Below are positions 44,001 to 54,827 of a stretch of DNA of 64,000 nt, in pieces (positions within the stretch are counted from its first letter, which is position 1; each line of letters begins with the position of its first letter). The DNA is from Telmatactis stephensoni. Taxonomy: Eukaryota > Cnidaria > Anthozoa > Actiniaria > Isophelliidae. A program made the translations under genes and the position numbers. The stretch covers positions 186,001-250,000 of the forward strand of contig JALIZF010001697.1 in NCBI GenBank assembly GCA_029948255.1, read 5' to 3'. The notes beneath the pieces are model-generated. The model made no database searches and was not told the origin of the DNA. It saw nothing but the letters and a program-made list of their open reading frames with translations.

Positions 44001-47000
44001 TGTCAATTGTTTAAGCATTAAAAATACGTCATTGACGTTGTTGTTGTTGTTGTTTTTCCTTTCTGTCATCCATCCAACAAAAATGCATTAGTTAACTTAC
44101 TTGTTTGACAGAATTTGCCTTCCCATCCATTCCTGCAAAGACACGTGTAGGAACCAATCCCATCCATACAGGTAGCTCCATTTTGACAAACGTTGTTAGC
44201 ACAGTCATCGATGTCTACAGGGGAAAAAACAGTAGTCAATGACGTAAACAACGTGTGCCGTACATCATCTACAATGGATGAGTAAATTTCGTGGAGCGGA
44301 TGTAGTTTGTGGATGTAGTTTCCGTACAGTTCCATCGCCATGTCCGTACCGTTAGGTATAACTGTCGATGAGCGAGTGGAAAAAGTACTGAAACTAGTGA
44401 ACCGCAACTTCAATTCCTGACGTAATTTCTATACCGTAACCGTGACAGAAGCGTACGTTTGCAGGTTTCCCTCTCGCTGCTGCGTAAAACATATAACAGA
44501 ACAGTTTACGCGCAGATTTCGTATGAGTGGGGAAGAGCTGAGTTCATTCTTAGCGTATCCAACGGAAAAGTACTTCGAATCCTCATTGGTATTATATTTT
44601 CCGTACAGTAACCGCAATGTACCGTATCACGATCCGTACCGGAAATTTCCCGCTCATACAAAATCTGTTCTACTTCAGAACGCTACCATTCGAAATTAAA
44701 TTAATGTTTTATATCTATCCACAATACTTACTAATATGACAGTGGTTTCCAGTGTACCCTCTGTCACATTTGCATCTAAAGTCTCCACCATCGATGTTCT
44801 CACATGTCCCGTGAGCACCGCATACGTTAGAGTCCACCAGCCTACTGGACGAACCGTTCCGATACACGGCGATCTTGCAAGAATCGATAACTAAAAAACA
44901 CAAGCACGATTTATTAGTTCTGGGAATATAAATTTACTTTGAAAAGACAGTCGAAAAGGTACCTTGTTCACAAAAGTATCCTCTCGTTCCTGTAGGGCAC
45001 TGACAATGAAATCCATTGACCCGATCCAAGCATAATCCACCATGCTGACAAGGGTTAGAGCTACATTCGTTGATATTCACTTCACAGTGGTTACCAGTGT
45101 AGCCACCAGTACAAACACACCGTGCTTTATAGCGACCATTAGCACACGTACCTCCATTTTCACATTTATACTTTTGACAATGATTCACTAACGTCTCACA
45201 GTTTCGTCCTGACAGACCGATGGGACAGATGCACTGGTATTTATCGACATCAGGGATGCACGTACCGGAGTTTAAACACGGGCTGGAGTCACATGCATTA
45301 AGTTTGGTCTCGCACCTATCACCGGTGAAGCCTAAAGGACAGGAACATAACGACGTGCCAAGTCCTTGGATACACGTACCGTTGTTATGACAGGGGTTAC
45401 TAAGGCATTTATTGATAGGGGACTCGCATCGTGGACCATTGAATTCTGGTCTGGAATACAAATGTTGAATATTATTAGTATATGCGATCAACAGAAATGT
45501 TTTATGTTGTGACGTATTTCGGTGTCCAAGAACACAAAGAGTAGCTCATGTCATTCACTCTTTTCTAAACGTTAGAGACATTTTCGTGTGATTGCGAAAG
45601 GAACCGCGTTGTCACGTGACACATCATTATCGTGATTAGTCATTATCATCACCACTTACGATACGATCATCATTTCTCTTCATCATCATCATGACATTTA
45701 CCTGCAACGACAAGTGTATCCATTGACTTTGTCTTCACACGTGCCACCATTATGACATGGGTTATTCCGTCCACAGTCATCGACATCATAGTCACAGTTA
45801 ACACCAGTGTATCCTTTAGCACATTTACACTCATAGTCATTCACTTTATCAATACAAGTAGCTGTGGAGTGGCAAGGAGACGAAGCACACTCATTTATAT
45901 CGTTACTACATAGTCTTCCATTATATCCTGCACGGCAGATGCACTTAAAACCATTTACCACGTCCAGACACGTCCCTCCATTCTTACATGGCGATGACAA
46001 ACATTCGTTGATATTGGTCTCACAAAAAGCACCTGAATACCCTGGAGGGCATTTACACTGACTACTGACATCAGAGAGTTTCGAGCAAATTCCTCCATGA
46101 AAACACGGATCAGGATCACAAGGATTGCCACTGTTACTTGACGAAACACTCGAACAATTTCGACCAGTGTATCCTGAGCTACATACACATTTGTAGTCTC
46201 CAACAAGCTCTCTGCAATGCCCATGAACGCAAGGATTAAGTAAGCATTTGTTGACCTTTAATTGACAGTTGACTCCATGGAAACCAACGGGACAAAAACA
46301 CTGATAACGGTGAATGTCGCTCTTGCAGACACCTCCATTTAAGCATGGACTGCCTTGGCAGTAATCTCTTGCAACTTCACAGTTTCTTCCAGAAAAGCTT
46401 TTAGTACAATGACACAAATAGTCATTGACCTTGTCTTCGCAAGTCCCGTTATTCTTACACTGATGAGCACAATCATTTATATCTAGAAAGACAAAACACA
46501 AGACTTTTTAACATCAGGTGCAACGTTGGGTTTGATAGGGATATAGTCTTTTCACCCAGGTCTTCTTAGGTCTATAATAGGCTATTCCCCCCTCGCCCCC
46601 TATTGAGTAGGTCTGTTTTACTTGCCCTGGTCCCACGGAAATCCAGTATGAAATATTACCCCCCCCCCCCCCCCCCCCACCCCCCTTGTGTATTACATTT
46701 CCCAGTTGAGGAACCTTGGGATTTTTCTAAGGAGGTGTCACTGAAACCCATAGTGGGTTTCCAAGGGGGATGGGTAAAAATCCCTGAAATCCAGTGCAAT
46801 TCCAAGGAAGTAGGGCAAAATTCATTAAAATTTACCTAGGAATTTCAATTATTTTTTTAATTTTATTTATTATTTTTGTTTGTTTGTTCGTTTTTTGAGG
46901 GATTCACTCCTTTAAAAAAGCGCACTCAGGTACACTGAGACTCAGAGAACTGGAATACTATTTTCTTACCACTCAACCATCACACGCGATTCTTTAGATT

Positions 47001-50000
47001 TCTACAATGATTGCAACACGAAAGTTTCCTTACTTTGATCGCAATTTTTCCCCTTCCATCCTGTTTGGCATTCGCATGCATAGTCATTCACCAAATCAAT
47101 GCATTTCTTTCCGTTCACACACGGAGAGGCCGCACATTCGTTGATATCTGAAAATCAATATACACTGGTCAGCGGATATCCTTTTAGAAACATTGAAATG
47201 ATCTAAATTTCGAGTAGTTTCCCCGCACTACTGCAGTTGGAGTGAATTACTTACTTTTTTCGCATCTGCGTCCTTCCCAACCTGGTTTACATTTGCACTG
47301 GAATCCAGACTTCACATTCAAACACGTTCCACCGTTCTGACATGGCTGACTATGGCAACCTTTACCTAATCAAAGATATACATTGTGGTAAAACACATTC
47401 TAACACATTTTGCGATAAATAAGGGGCAAGCGTGTACATAAATCTTGCAAAATTAGAGATTTCGAAAGTGCCTATCTTTTTCATAAAGTCGTCTTTAAAA
47501 AGATATCTAAAAAGCAGAGAAGGCCAATAGTTCGTAAACACTCGTACTGTTTTTCCCGCCAAAAGCCTGCGATGACGCGTGCGCTAATTTTCCCGCCAAT
47601 GACAGTGAGCTTGACGCGCGCGCGCACGTTAGCTCAAGTTTTTGAGAAAGTCTTTTTGTTTTTCTATAAGCACTGGCCACTGCACCCTTTTTTTTCTTCG
47701 ATATGCTTTTGAAAAAATCGCCAATAGAGGTATTTTTAATCGAAATAACCTTCATAATATTTTAGACATAAAGAAGAATGATGAATGTCAAGCGGCAGAC
47801 AGCGGGTTGCCAAGTATTTCTATACATGCCTGAAATATTTCAGTCCTAGAAATGTTTCGTAGTCCTTGTTGTTAGTGTTTGTTGTTGAGCGGCAAGACTT
47901 GTTTACTAGTCGCTAAGCTCGTGTCTTTTATAATCATCTCGTGGCGACGGGACAAAAAACAACAACAAGGAAAGAAAGAAAAACACGAAAAATACTACTT
48001 GAACAGTGGTATCTTAGCAACTAAGCTGTGACCTGGGTCAACTTCATTTGATAATACAATACTTAATTGTTAACCATAAGTAGTTTTAATAGGGTTTTAA
48101 CTTAAATAGCACACTTGGCAGTTTAGACGAAGAGGCGGTGCACTTGGCAGTACAGACAGAGACCGATTTGATCTAAATTGAAGCCCACTAGACAGAATAA
48201 TTTATGCGTTCATATTTTATTGCTTCATTGAAGAGATTGATTATCTTGGAGCTATTAGTCAAGGTGAGTGGCTTTCATCAACTAGCAAAATACATGCAGT
48301 TGTTTTTATAATTTTGCGGATCCCCTAGGGAAATGTTTTTTTTTTAAAGTCACATATCTATAACTGATAGATGTCAAGCGGATCAGAATGATCTGTTTAT
48401 CCCATGTCTCCTAAAATAGTCAGGTTTTGGTCGTAAAAATCCTATGATAATATCAATGAACTTAAGTTGTAAAACACGCAATTGATTGTCACACATTGAT
48501 CAATCACGTAAAAAAAGGAGACTACAAAGAAAGAGGAAAAACAAATATTTTTTTTCAACTCTGAAACTGCAGCTTTGTGAGGACTGTAAGTGCATGACAT
48601 GGCTGACTGACTTACTTATTTGACACGTTTTCCCTTCCCATCCACTTGTGCACATACAGTGAAAACCTAAGACATCACTGCTCTGGCATGTTCCATTGTT
48701 CTGACATGGGCCGGATGCACAAATATTAATCTCTGCAATAAAAAATTTGTAACATTTTACTATCTTAGCAAATATTTTCCCTGTCATCACCATGTCATCA
48801 CCACGTATTTCCCTGTCATCACCATGTACACATGTTCAATTGGTTTACATACACTGAACCCAAAAGTATATCTATTTGCAGCATCATTTATTCTGTTCTT
48901 TTGTAGTCACAGTTTTGTGCTTTGTACCTTTAAAAGTGGCTTTGCACTTACTTGATTCACAATTGATGCCTGTATAGCCAGGCAAACAATCACATCTGTG
49001 TCTATCTGGACCTGTATTGAAACATGTTCCACCATTTTGACAAGGTGTTTTTCGACATTTGTCTAAATCTAAAAAGACAATCATGCAATGATTTCAACAT
49101 TGAGATGTGCATCCCTATACTTTTTAACTCATGCATCACCAGCAATTTTTATGTACATCACAGGTATCCCAAATGTAGAATCAGTTGACCATGCTTTTAG
49201 AAATGTGCTTCTAGAAAGTTTTCAAGTTAACCCCAAGCTGCAGATTGTTCCTAAATTTATCAAGTAATTCCTAACTAGGGTTGTTCACAATTATTCATAG
49301 GAAAAAGGGAGCTATGAGGAAGGGGAAAATATGCAGTACAGGTTATCTGTTGAGGGAGAGGTGAAAACATAACATTCTGAAAATGAGGATTGGGGATATG
49401 CATTATCCCAAATCATTTCAAGCGTTAATTTAGGGCCATTTGAATATATTTAGTCATACATAGAAATGTTAGTTTTTGGTAAATTAAAGTAGTTGGTTAC
49501 CTCGATCACAAAGAAGACCTCCCCAGCGATTCTTGCAATTGCATTGAAAGGGAATTGAACAATTTCCATGTACACATCCTGGATATGTCTTGCACTGGTC
49601 ACATAATGGTCCTTCCCATCCATAATTACATCTGTACAAGTGAATTAAGCATGAAAGGATTAGTAACACAATTCACTCCTGACATTTTTTCACTTTCATC
49701 CAATCCTTTCAGTTTCAAGATGAAATTGTAGCATCAATGTATTTGAGTGCACTTACTTGCAGGCTCCAGGTGCAAAACACTTTCCATGTTCAGGATCACA
49801 TCCTGTCCGACATATGGCTAGGAAGAAAATGTTTATTTAGTTTTACAAAACAAGACAACTATGTATTATCCCCCCTCCCCCCCCAAAAAAAACACAGAAA
49901 AGAAAAACTGTGAATGAAAAACTAAGAAAAAGAAAGATAGTAAATAAGAATTTGGAAATAAAAAAGAAATCAAAAGTGTATGGAATAAAAAGAACAATTA

Positions 50001-53000
50001 AAAGGAGAAAGTTAAAAAGAATAAATGAATAAATACTTACCTATGTCACATAGTTCTCCTCTCCATCCAGGCAAGCAAATTTTATTTCCTCTGCTATCAC
50101 ATTTATAATGTCCAAATCTATCATTTCTAGGCTTACACAGTATTGTACAAGTCTTGCCATAGTAGTATGGATCACATACAACCCGTAACTTATACTCTAT
50201 GGTTGCTGTTGGACCATTATAGCTGTGATATTCCCAAGTTCTGTTTGGTAATAAAACTCCCTGGTATGTTGTTACATCTATTAACTGACTACCTATGAAG
50301 AACATGATTGTAAGTTAGTCTTGCTATTAGAGTAGATTTCGTATGAGTGTGAAATGGATGGTGCCATGCCGTGACTACGTCAGTGCCAGTGCCGTGATGT
50401 CTATAAAAACACTTGAAATTTCTGCCGTAACCGTGCCGTGACCGCGCGGTGCCATTTTCACAGTCATACAAAATCTAGATTAGAAGGGGTGGTGGACAGT
50501 GACCCAAAAAATTTGGGGTCTAGAAAAATTTCAATCTATTATTACACGGGTCTCACTGTCTTTCTCTTTAAAAGAAGCTCACTGTCAGAATCATGAATTT
50601 TTGAAAAAAACTAAATAATTTTATTGAAAAAAATCTCAGCCTTGCAAAAAAAAAGGTTGTCTCAGAGTATGACATTGGCCATTTAATTCTCACCCCATAT
50701 ATATACCTTAAGGTTACTTTTATAGTGGCTTCTGAATTTAGAAATTTCTCTAGGGGAAGACTGAGTGCCTACTTAGTTAAGTGATTTTTGGGGAAGATTT
50801 TCACAACAACTGGCTGACAATACCCAAGAATACTAAATTTTTGGGAACTCATTAAAATTCATTCAATTATCTAAGATTATAAGATTTTTTAAATCTTAAA
50901 CATCATGCTTGAGCACACAAATTGCATAAAAGTTTAGGGAAACAACTGTGCTTTAATATATATCATGAAAAAGCATCCCTAATGAACTTTCAGGTGAAAA
51001 TGAAAACATGTTTATGTATCAATGATGGTTCCCACAATTATTTTATTGTTTGATTTACATGTTCTTTACTATGGCAACTGTTGTGGAGTTAACAAGCATG
51101 ATATACTACACCATCATCACTACTCTTACAGCAATTACAACTTCATCAAGTACCACTAAAAAGGAAAAGTTTAAGAGTGCTCCCTTTAAAATATTCACAG
51201 CAGATGTTGCACAGTATTTCCACAAAGGCAATTCATTTACTTTACAAATTAATGTGAACACCATCAAAAATTTATTCTTAGAGAGTTTAAACAAACCATA
51301 TTTTTCAAAACCAATAATACTACAGTATGGTTGCCCACAAATGCTATCATTTACTTACTTTTTTCATCTGCATCCCTGGCCTCCAAAACCAACTGATAAG
51401 TTGTCTGAGGAAAAGAAAATTATAACATTATAACAAAAAAATGTACAAATTTTGTACATTTTTTTTTGTACAAGAAAATTATCAATATGTAAAATTATCA
51501 ATATGTACACTTGTTATAAAATGAATAGAAGTTTGAAACAAAGGTTTTAAAACTTATACATTATAAGAATAAGACAATATAGACAATAGTTTGCAAGATG
51601 GTTGACTCTCACATTAGGGTTCAAAAATTCCCCCAAGGTCATATATAATTACAGTATACTATGAAGGCTTCAGAATAAATGAATGGTAAAATAGATAAAT
51701 AGATGAGAAATGAATACTAAATGAATGAATGAATGAAGAAATGAAGGAATGAATGAAAGGATGGTATAAATGAATGGTTAGATATGTGAATGAAAGAATG
51801 AATAAATGATTCAATGACCAAAGAAACAAGGAAGTGAAGTGGTGAAACAAAATGAAGATCAGTTTAATATACAATATAGCAGTGAATTAATTATATAGAG
51901 TAAAGAATAGATTAGGAATATGAAATTAAAAATGAATGAATGAATGAATGACCAAAGAAACAAGGAAGAAGTGAAGGGGTGAAACAAATGAAGATGGGTT
52001 TATTATACAATATAGCAGTGAACTAATTATATAGAGTAAAAAATAGATTAGGAATATGAAATTAAAAAAGCAGATGGGAAGAATGATTAACATAAAATCC
52101 AAAAGTCAATGTCTGAAGATGACAAAAAACAACTCCAGCTACCTATTTTGCTAACAAAAACAACTCTAAATGATTGTGAAGTTCTTCAGTGCTTCTCACT
52201 GTTAAGCAATGGGATAGTACATTAAAAGCTCATTTTCTTTTAAACCTCTATAAGCCAAAATCAATTCCAAAAAACACCTCAATATAGGTCATTTTTGGTA
52301 ATGACAAGAAAGCTATTTATAATAAATAGGGGCTTGTTAATGTAGCTAACTGAATACGTCTGGTTTGGGTTACCACTATGCGTTTCGATCCTCTTCAACC
52401 AAACCTCATTTTAACAAACAATTTTAAAAAATCTCCATTCAATAACAATTCATATTATTTTAGATCATTAGCCGAAATTATCGAATTGCATCTAGTTTTT
52501 AATTACTTAATAAATTCGGAAAAAGCGTACTTCCATGTGTTTATAATTTATGAAAACTAGATTCTACGTGAACAAATTAAATGTGGATATGTTTGTTATT
52601 CGAACACAATTTTGGAACATCTTTTGTTTCCCAAAATGGCAGATTGTCGTCATGCCCTCGAGAAAAATCTCAAAAAATGTTGTTTTCTAGTTCTCTTCGT
52701 ATGTGTTTTTTTAGTACATGTGTGAAAGCGATCAGGACAAAAATACTAATATCACAATTGATTTGACAGAATAATCATCACTACAGACACAAACACATAT
52801 CAATCTGACAATGTCTTTATTTAAATCACACTCGACAGAATGAAAACAATGAACTCGTAAAAATGCAGACTGGTGGCAGAGTTTTTAATTTAACGGTAGA
52901 GTTTTTTTAGAAAATGCAAAATTCAAAGCGATCGATGTGACGTGTTTAACACAACAATGACTGTATATTATATAGAGAACAATGAATGCGGGTAACAGGT

Positions 53001-54827
53001 AGCTTTCGTATTAGGAATCAAATTCTAATTATTCTTGATCAAAATAAACTGCTTGTACGGGAAAAATTAATTGTCGGATAAGAGACTTTAAAAACATTAG
53101 TAACAAAACGAAACCAAAAAAGAAACGGAAATATAATACTTTCAGATTGGGTTTTTATTAGTGCATACGGGTATCAACATTCTTTGTAGATAAGTTGACT
53201 TTTGATAAAATTGTTGTGTAATAATTATAAAATAGGAAATAAATAAATAAATAAATGGAAACGAGATAAAACGAGTAAAAATGGACTTTTCTGATCCACA
53301 ATTTTAGTTTGAAGAACTCAAAACAGTCGGTTAATTTCAATCTTATGAAACTGACAAAGCTGTCAAAGAGAAATTGTACATGACTCCCTAGCACCACGGT
53401 AACAGAAAGCCTTTGTTGAGTATGTCCTTACAGTCTAAACTATCAAACAATTTCATCTCTATAATATCATCGAAACATACAATTTAACAAGGATTCTTTT
53501 TGCCGAAACGGCTTTCTATTATATGATGAAAGACGCTTATTTTTAATGAAAACGTGAATGACGTTCAGATCAAAATACGGCCATAAATAACCCTTCATCA
53601 AAAACATCTCGTTTGATTTAAATAAGTACTTTTTACAATATCACGATACGGGCACTTACAAGAAAAGCTGTTTTAGTGAAGTTTTTTGGGAGTCGTTGAG
53701 AAGTGATTGTCACAAAACCCCAGGGACTTATCGTAATTATCATAGACTTACACAAAAGACTGTCAATGGACACGTGGCCTGGTATGGTAAACAACATTTG
53801 AAAACTTTTTGGTTTGCACTTGAAAGAAAATTATTCTAGTGAAAAGATTCGACCGAGAGGGGCCTGTTTAAATAACCGCAGCTGTGTTGATTTCGCATTT
53901 TTGAAGCTGGAGGTTGTTGTCGTTCTAACCAAAATTGAACGTGCTATTCCAAGTAGATTCTGAGAGTACAAGAGAGCGAAATACGATTTCCGTTTCATAC
54001 AGATCTCGAGCACTGAAGTACGCTAAGTAAGACTTTAGGAGACATAAACATGTATAATAAAACATCAAAGCAATATCCGGTAAAGAAATTCTCTAAAAAT
54101 ATTAGGAAAATGTCATGTCTTTCATTATCTCTGTAGTTCAAGGTTAAACGCGGTGGACGCGGTCACGACGTTTGCATAAAACTTTTATTATTGAAAAATA
54201 TATCTCATCAGTGAAAAAGGTCGCACGAATTTTGACCATATAAGTAGGCATAATGCCGTGGTCAAGTAACGGGATCGCTATCAGAGAGTTGACAACCCTG
54301 TTTACAAAAGTAACACAAAAATTACAGACTTCTTGTACTTACCAGCCATGAAAACGTGAAACGGATGGAAAATATGTTCGCTGCATTGCCAGAGCTTGCA
54401 AATGAATTTCCTCCTAAAACTTTAGTCGTGTATTGTCCGAAAGAACAAGGTCCATTTGCTGTTGCAGACTGTCCGTATTGTCTGAGGCAAACTTTAAAGA
54501 ACGTTTCACAAGGGTCTCGGCAATGGCGACGGTCTCCGTATATTGTAGGACTCCCATCACAACACTGGCCGTTCCGCAATTCTCCAGCGATGTTTTGATA
54601 TGAAACGATCTGGATTTCGAAGTTTCCAGCACCAACTGCGCTCTAGAAGAGAAATAAACATAGCCTTATCAAGCACTGCGTTGACGCTGAGGCGAGAGAT
54701 CGATCAAGTTTCACTACATTGCACCTGACCTACGGGCACACGAGGAATTACGTTCTTTTACCTGCACATGAATGAAATGGAGTAAAGCTTCGAAAAAAAT
54801 GAATTTTAGCAACAAGCCAGAAGCCAT
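37465..54827 (-). CDS. JAG: Jagged/Serrate-type Notch ligand, complete, 22 exons
   Basis: A transmembrane DSL ligand that activates Notch on neighbouring cells. Exons in transcript order: 54827-54762, 54642-54343, 51404-51359, 50292-50041, 49817-49757, 49631-49501, 49068-48952, 48732-48616, 47365-47255, 47147-47034, 46482-45702, 45450-44963, 44890-44732, 44214-44101, 43763-43650, 43326-43210, 41144-41028, 40423-40199, 39353-38980, 38664-38512, 38292-38118, 37898-37465. All junctions use GT/AG and keep phase; the total is 4566 nt, 1521 residues. Domains: signal peptide 1-22, MNNL 23-122, DSL about 176-220, about 24 EGF repeats 222-1143, VWC-like 1144-1200, Jagged-type juxtamembrane region, transmembrane 1384-1405, tail 1406-1521. 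The VWC module and the long EGF 18 separate it from Delta. Vertebrate Jagged has 16 EGF repeats. Confidence 0.95.
37985..38050. repeat. (CAGA)n microsatellite in the last Jagged intron
   Basis: About 16 imperfect CAGA units starting 80 bp after the exon 22 acceptor and ending 70 bp before the exon 21 donor. Confidence 0.9.
38118..38664 (-). CDS. JAG: Jagged-like exons 20-21: juxtamembrane region
   Basis: Exon 20 (38664-38512) begins [20 protein letters not shown] and exon 21 (38292-38118) begins [20 protein letters not shown]. Both are cysteine-poor and fit the conserved extracellular stalk of Jagged. A (CAGA)n repeat lies in the following intron. Confidence 0.9.
38427..38462. repeat. (CAGG)n(AAGG)n microsatellite
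   Basis: Six CAGG then three AAGG units, 50 bp before the exon 20 donor. Confidence 0.9.
38980..39353 (-). CDS. JAG: Jagged-like exon 19: VWC-like module and Jagged cysteine-rich region
   Basis: [20 protein letters not shown] then [20 protein letters not shown] is a VWC-type pattern. It is followed by [14 protein letters not shown] and a segment ending [12 protein letters not shown]. This region is found in Jagged/Serrate and not in Delta. Confidence 0.93.
39412..39562. mobile_element. Intronic MITE, CCTGGTTTTCACTA ends
   Basis: CCTGGTTTTCACTAGCGACG then CAAGCA is inverted at the right as TGCTTGCGTCGTAGTGAAAAC. About 150 bp, in intron 18, with an internal (CAAGCA/CAAGCG) repeat. Confidence 0.75.
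39926..40025. mobile_element. Intronic palindromic element
   Basis: GCGCTGTTGCACGCTGAAAC is inverted at the right end as GTTTCAGCGTGTAACAGCGC. About 100 bp, non-coding, in intron 18. Confidence 0.7.
40199..40423 (-). CDS. JAG: Jagged-like exon 18: EGF repeats 23-24
   Basis: [20 protein letters not shown] and [20 protein letters not shown]. The last two EGF repeats; the order fits vertebrate Jagged EGF 15-16. Confidence 0.93.
41028..41144 (-). CDS. JAG: Jagged-like exon 17: EGF 22
   Basis: [20 protein letters not shown] then [15 protein letters not shown]. Acceptor TTAAACAG, donor AAAA|GTAAGA. A 2-kb intron carrying the homopurine repeat separates it from exon 16. Confidence 0.92.
41294..42198. 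repeat. Homopurine pentamer repeat of about 900 bp in a Jagged intron
   Basis: The first half (to about 41843) is (AGAAG)n. A mixed segment follows at 41844-41990, and the rest is (AAAAG)n. The plus strand is practically free of pyrimidines for about 900 bp. Long KRREE, SLLFS and FLFFS frames through it are artefacts. Confidence 0.97.
42199..43209. other. Rest of Jagged intron 16, non-coding
   Basis: No repeats or exons seen between the homopurine tract and exon 16. The plus frame at 43090-43368 is a shadow of exon 16. Confidence 0.6.
43210..44214 (-). CDS. JAG: Jagged-like exons 14-16: EGF repeats 19-21
   Basis: Exons 44214-44101, 43763-43650 and 43326-43210 each code one repeat ([48 protein letters not shown]) with phase 1 on both sides. 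Confidence 0.92.
44514..44666. mobile_element. Intronic MITE, AGATTTCGTATGAG ends, copy 1
   Basis: AGATTTCGTATGAGTGGGGAA is inverted at the right as TTTCCCGCTCATACAAAATCT. The interior is rich in CCGTAACCG/CCGTACCG phrases. It shares its ends with the element at 50334. Confidence 0.75.
44732..44890 (-). CDS. JAG: Jagged-like exon 13: extended EGF 18
   Basis: [20 protein letters not shown] then [18 protein letters not shown]. The first loop is enlarged to about 22 residues, as in EGF 10 of vertebrate Jagged, which anchors the alignment between the two. Confidence 0.93.
44963..45450 (-). CDS. JAG: Jagged-like exon 12: end of EGF 13 and EGF repeats 14-17
   Basis: It codes [11 protein letters not shown], then four EGF repeats ([56 protein letters not shown]). 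Ends in phase 1. Confidence 0.95.
45702..46482 (-). CDS. JAG: Jagged-like exon 11: EGF repeats 7-13 in one exon
   Basis: A 781-nt exon with six whole EGF repeats and most of a seventh, beginning [15 protein letters not shown]. Several have calcium-binding (D/N)I(N/D)(D/E)C starts. EGF 13 is split in phase 2 after CRC. Confidence 0.95.
46530..46860. other. Intronic C-rich repeat-like region
   Basis: A run of about 18 C at 46661-46678 and phrases such as CCAAGGGGGATGGG; similar in style to the C-rich ends of the Harbinger-like MITE, but no inverted ends were found. Confidence 0.4.
47034..49068 (-). CDS. JAG: Jagged-like exons 7-10: EGF repeats 3-6, one per exon
   Basis: Exons 49068-48952, 48732-48616, 47365-47255 and 47147-47034 are 117, 117, 111 and 114 nt. 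Each is phase 1 on both sides and each codes one EGF repeat ([15 protein letters not shown]..., [15 protein letters not shown]..., [14 protein letters not shown]..., [15 protein letters not shown]...). Any could be skipped without breaking the frame. Confidence 0.93.
49501..49817 (-). CDS. JAG: Jagged-like exons 5-6: EGF repeats 1-2
   Basis: Exon 5 is 49817-49757 ([19 protein letters not shown]) and exon 6 is 49631-49501 ([14 protein letters not shown], then [15 protein letters not shown]). They are joined in phase 2 inside EGF 1. These are the two short EGF repeats that follow DSL in all Jagged and Delta proteins. Confidence 0.93.
50041..50292 (-). CDS. JAG: Jagged-like exon 4: DSL domain
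   Basis: [18 protein letters not shown], then [14 protein letters not shown] and [15 protein letters not shown]. Six cysteines and the YYG / FGHY motifs that contact Notch are all present. Confidence 0.97.
50334..50476. mobile_element. Intronic MITE, AGATTTCGTATGAG ends, copy 2
   Basis: AGATTTCGTATGAGTGTGAAA is inverted at the right as TTTTCACAGTCATACAAAATC. It has the same CCGTGCCGTGAC-type interior as the copy at 44514. It sits just 42 bp upstream of the DSL exon acceptor. Confidence 0.75.
51359..51404 (-). CDS. JAG: Jagged-like exon 3: end of the MNNL/C2-like region
   Basis: A 46-nt mini-exon coding [15 protein letters not shown], between TTTTCCTCAG and GTAAGT. It matches the short Jagged segment before the DSL linker. 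Confidence 0.9.
51405..54342. other. Jagged intron 2, non-coding
   Basis: The largest intron (2.9 kb). It holds GAAT-type simple repeats and a tandem duplication at 51817-52066. No further exon was recognised. Confidence 0.6.
51817..52066. repeat. Tandem duplication of about 133 bp with (GAAT)n
   Basis: ACCAAAGAAACAAGGAAG...ATTAGGAATATGAAATTAAA occurs at 51817-51930 and again at 51951-52066. Copies are separated by GAATGAATGAATGAATG. Confidence 0.85.
54343..54642 (-). CDS. JAG: Jagged-like exon 2: MNNL domain
   Basis: [20 protein letters not shown] opens the domain; [13 protein letters not shown] and [18 protein letters not shown] are hallmark MNNL phrases. Phase 0 on both sides. The acceptor is TTCTTCTAG. 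The true start could be two bases later, at a second AG, but only the first keeps the frame. Confidence 0.95.
54762..54827 (-). CDS. JAG: Jagged-like exon 1: signal peptide
   Basis: ATG then [20 protein letters not shown], a hydrophobic secretion signal, and donor CAG|GTAAAAG in phase 0. It lies 119 bp from exon 2. Confidence 0.85.

Noticed and set aside
51050..51433. Plus-strand open frame of 127 codons
   Set aside because: It overlaps exon 3 of the minus-strand Jagged-like gene and has simple composition; treated as chance.
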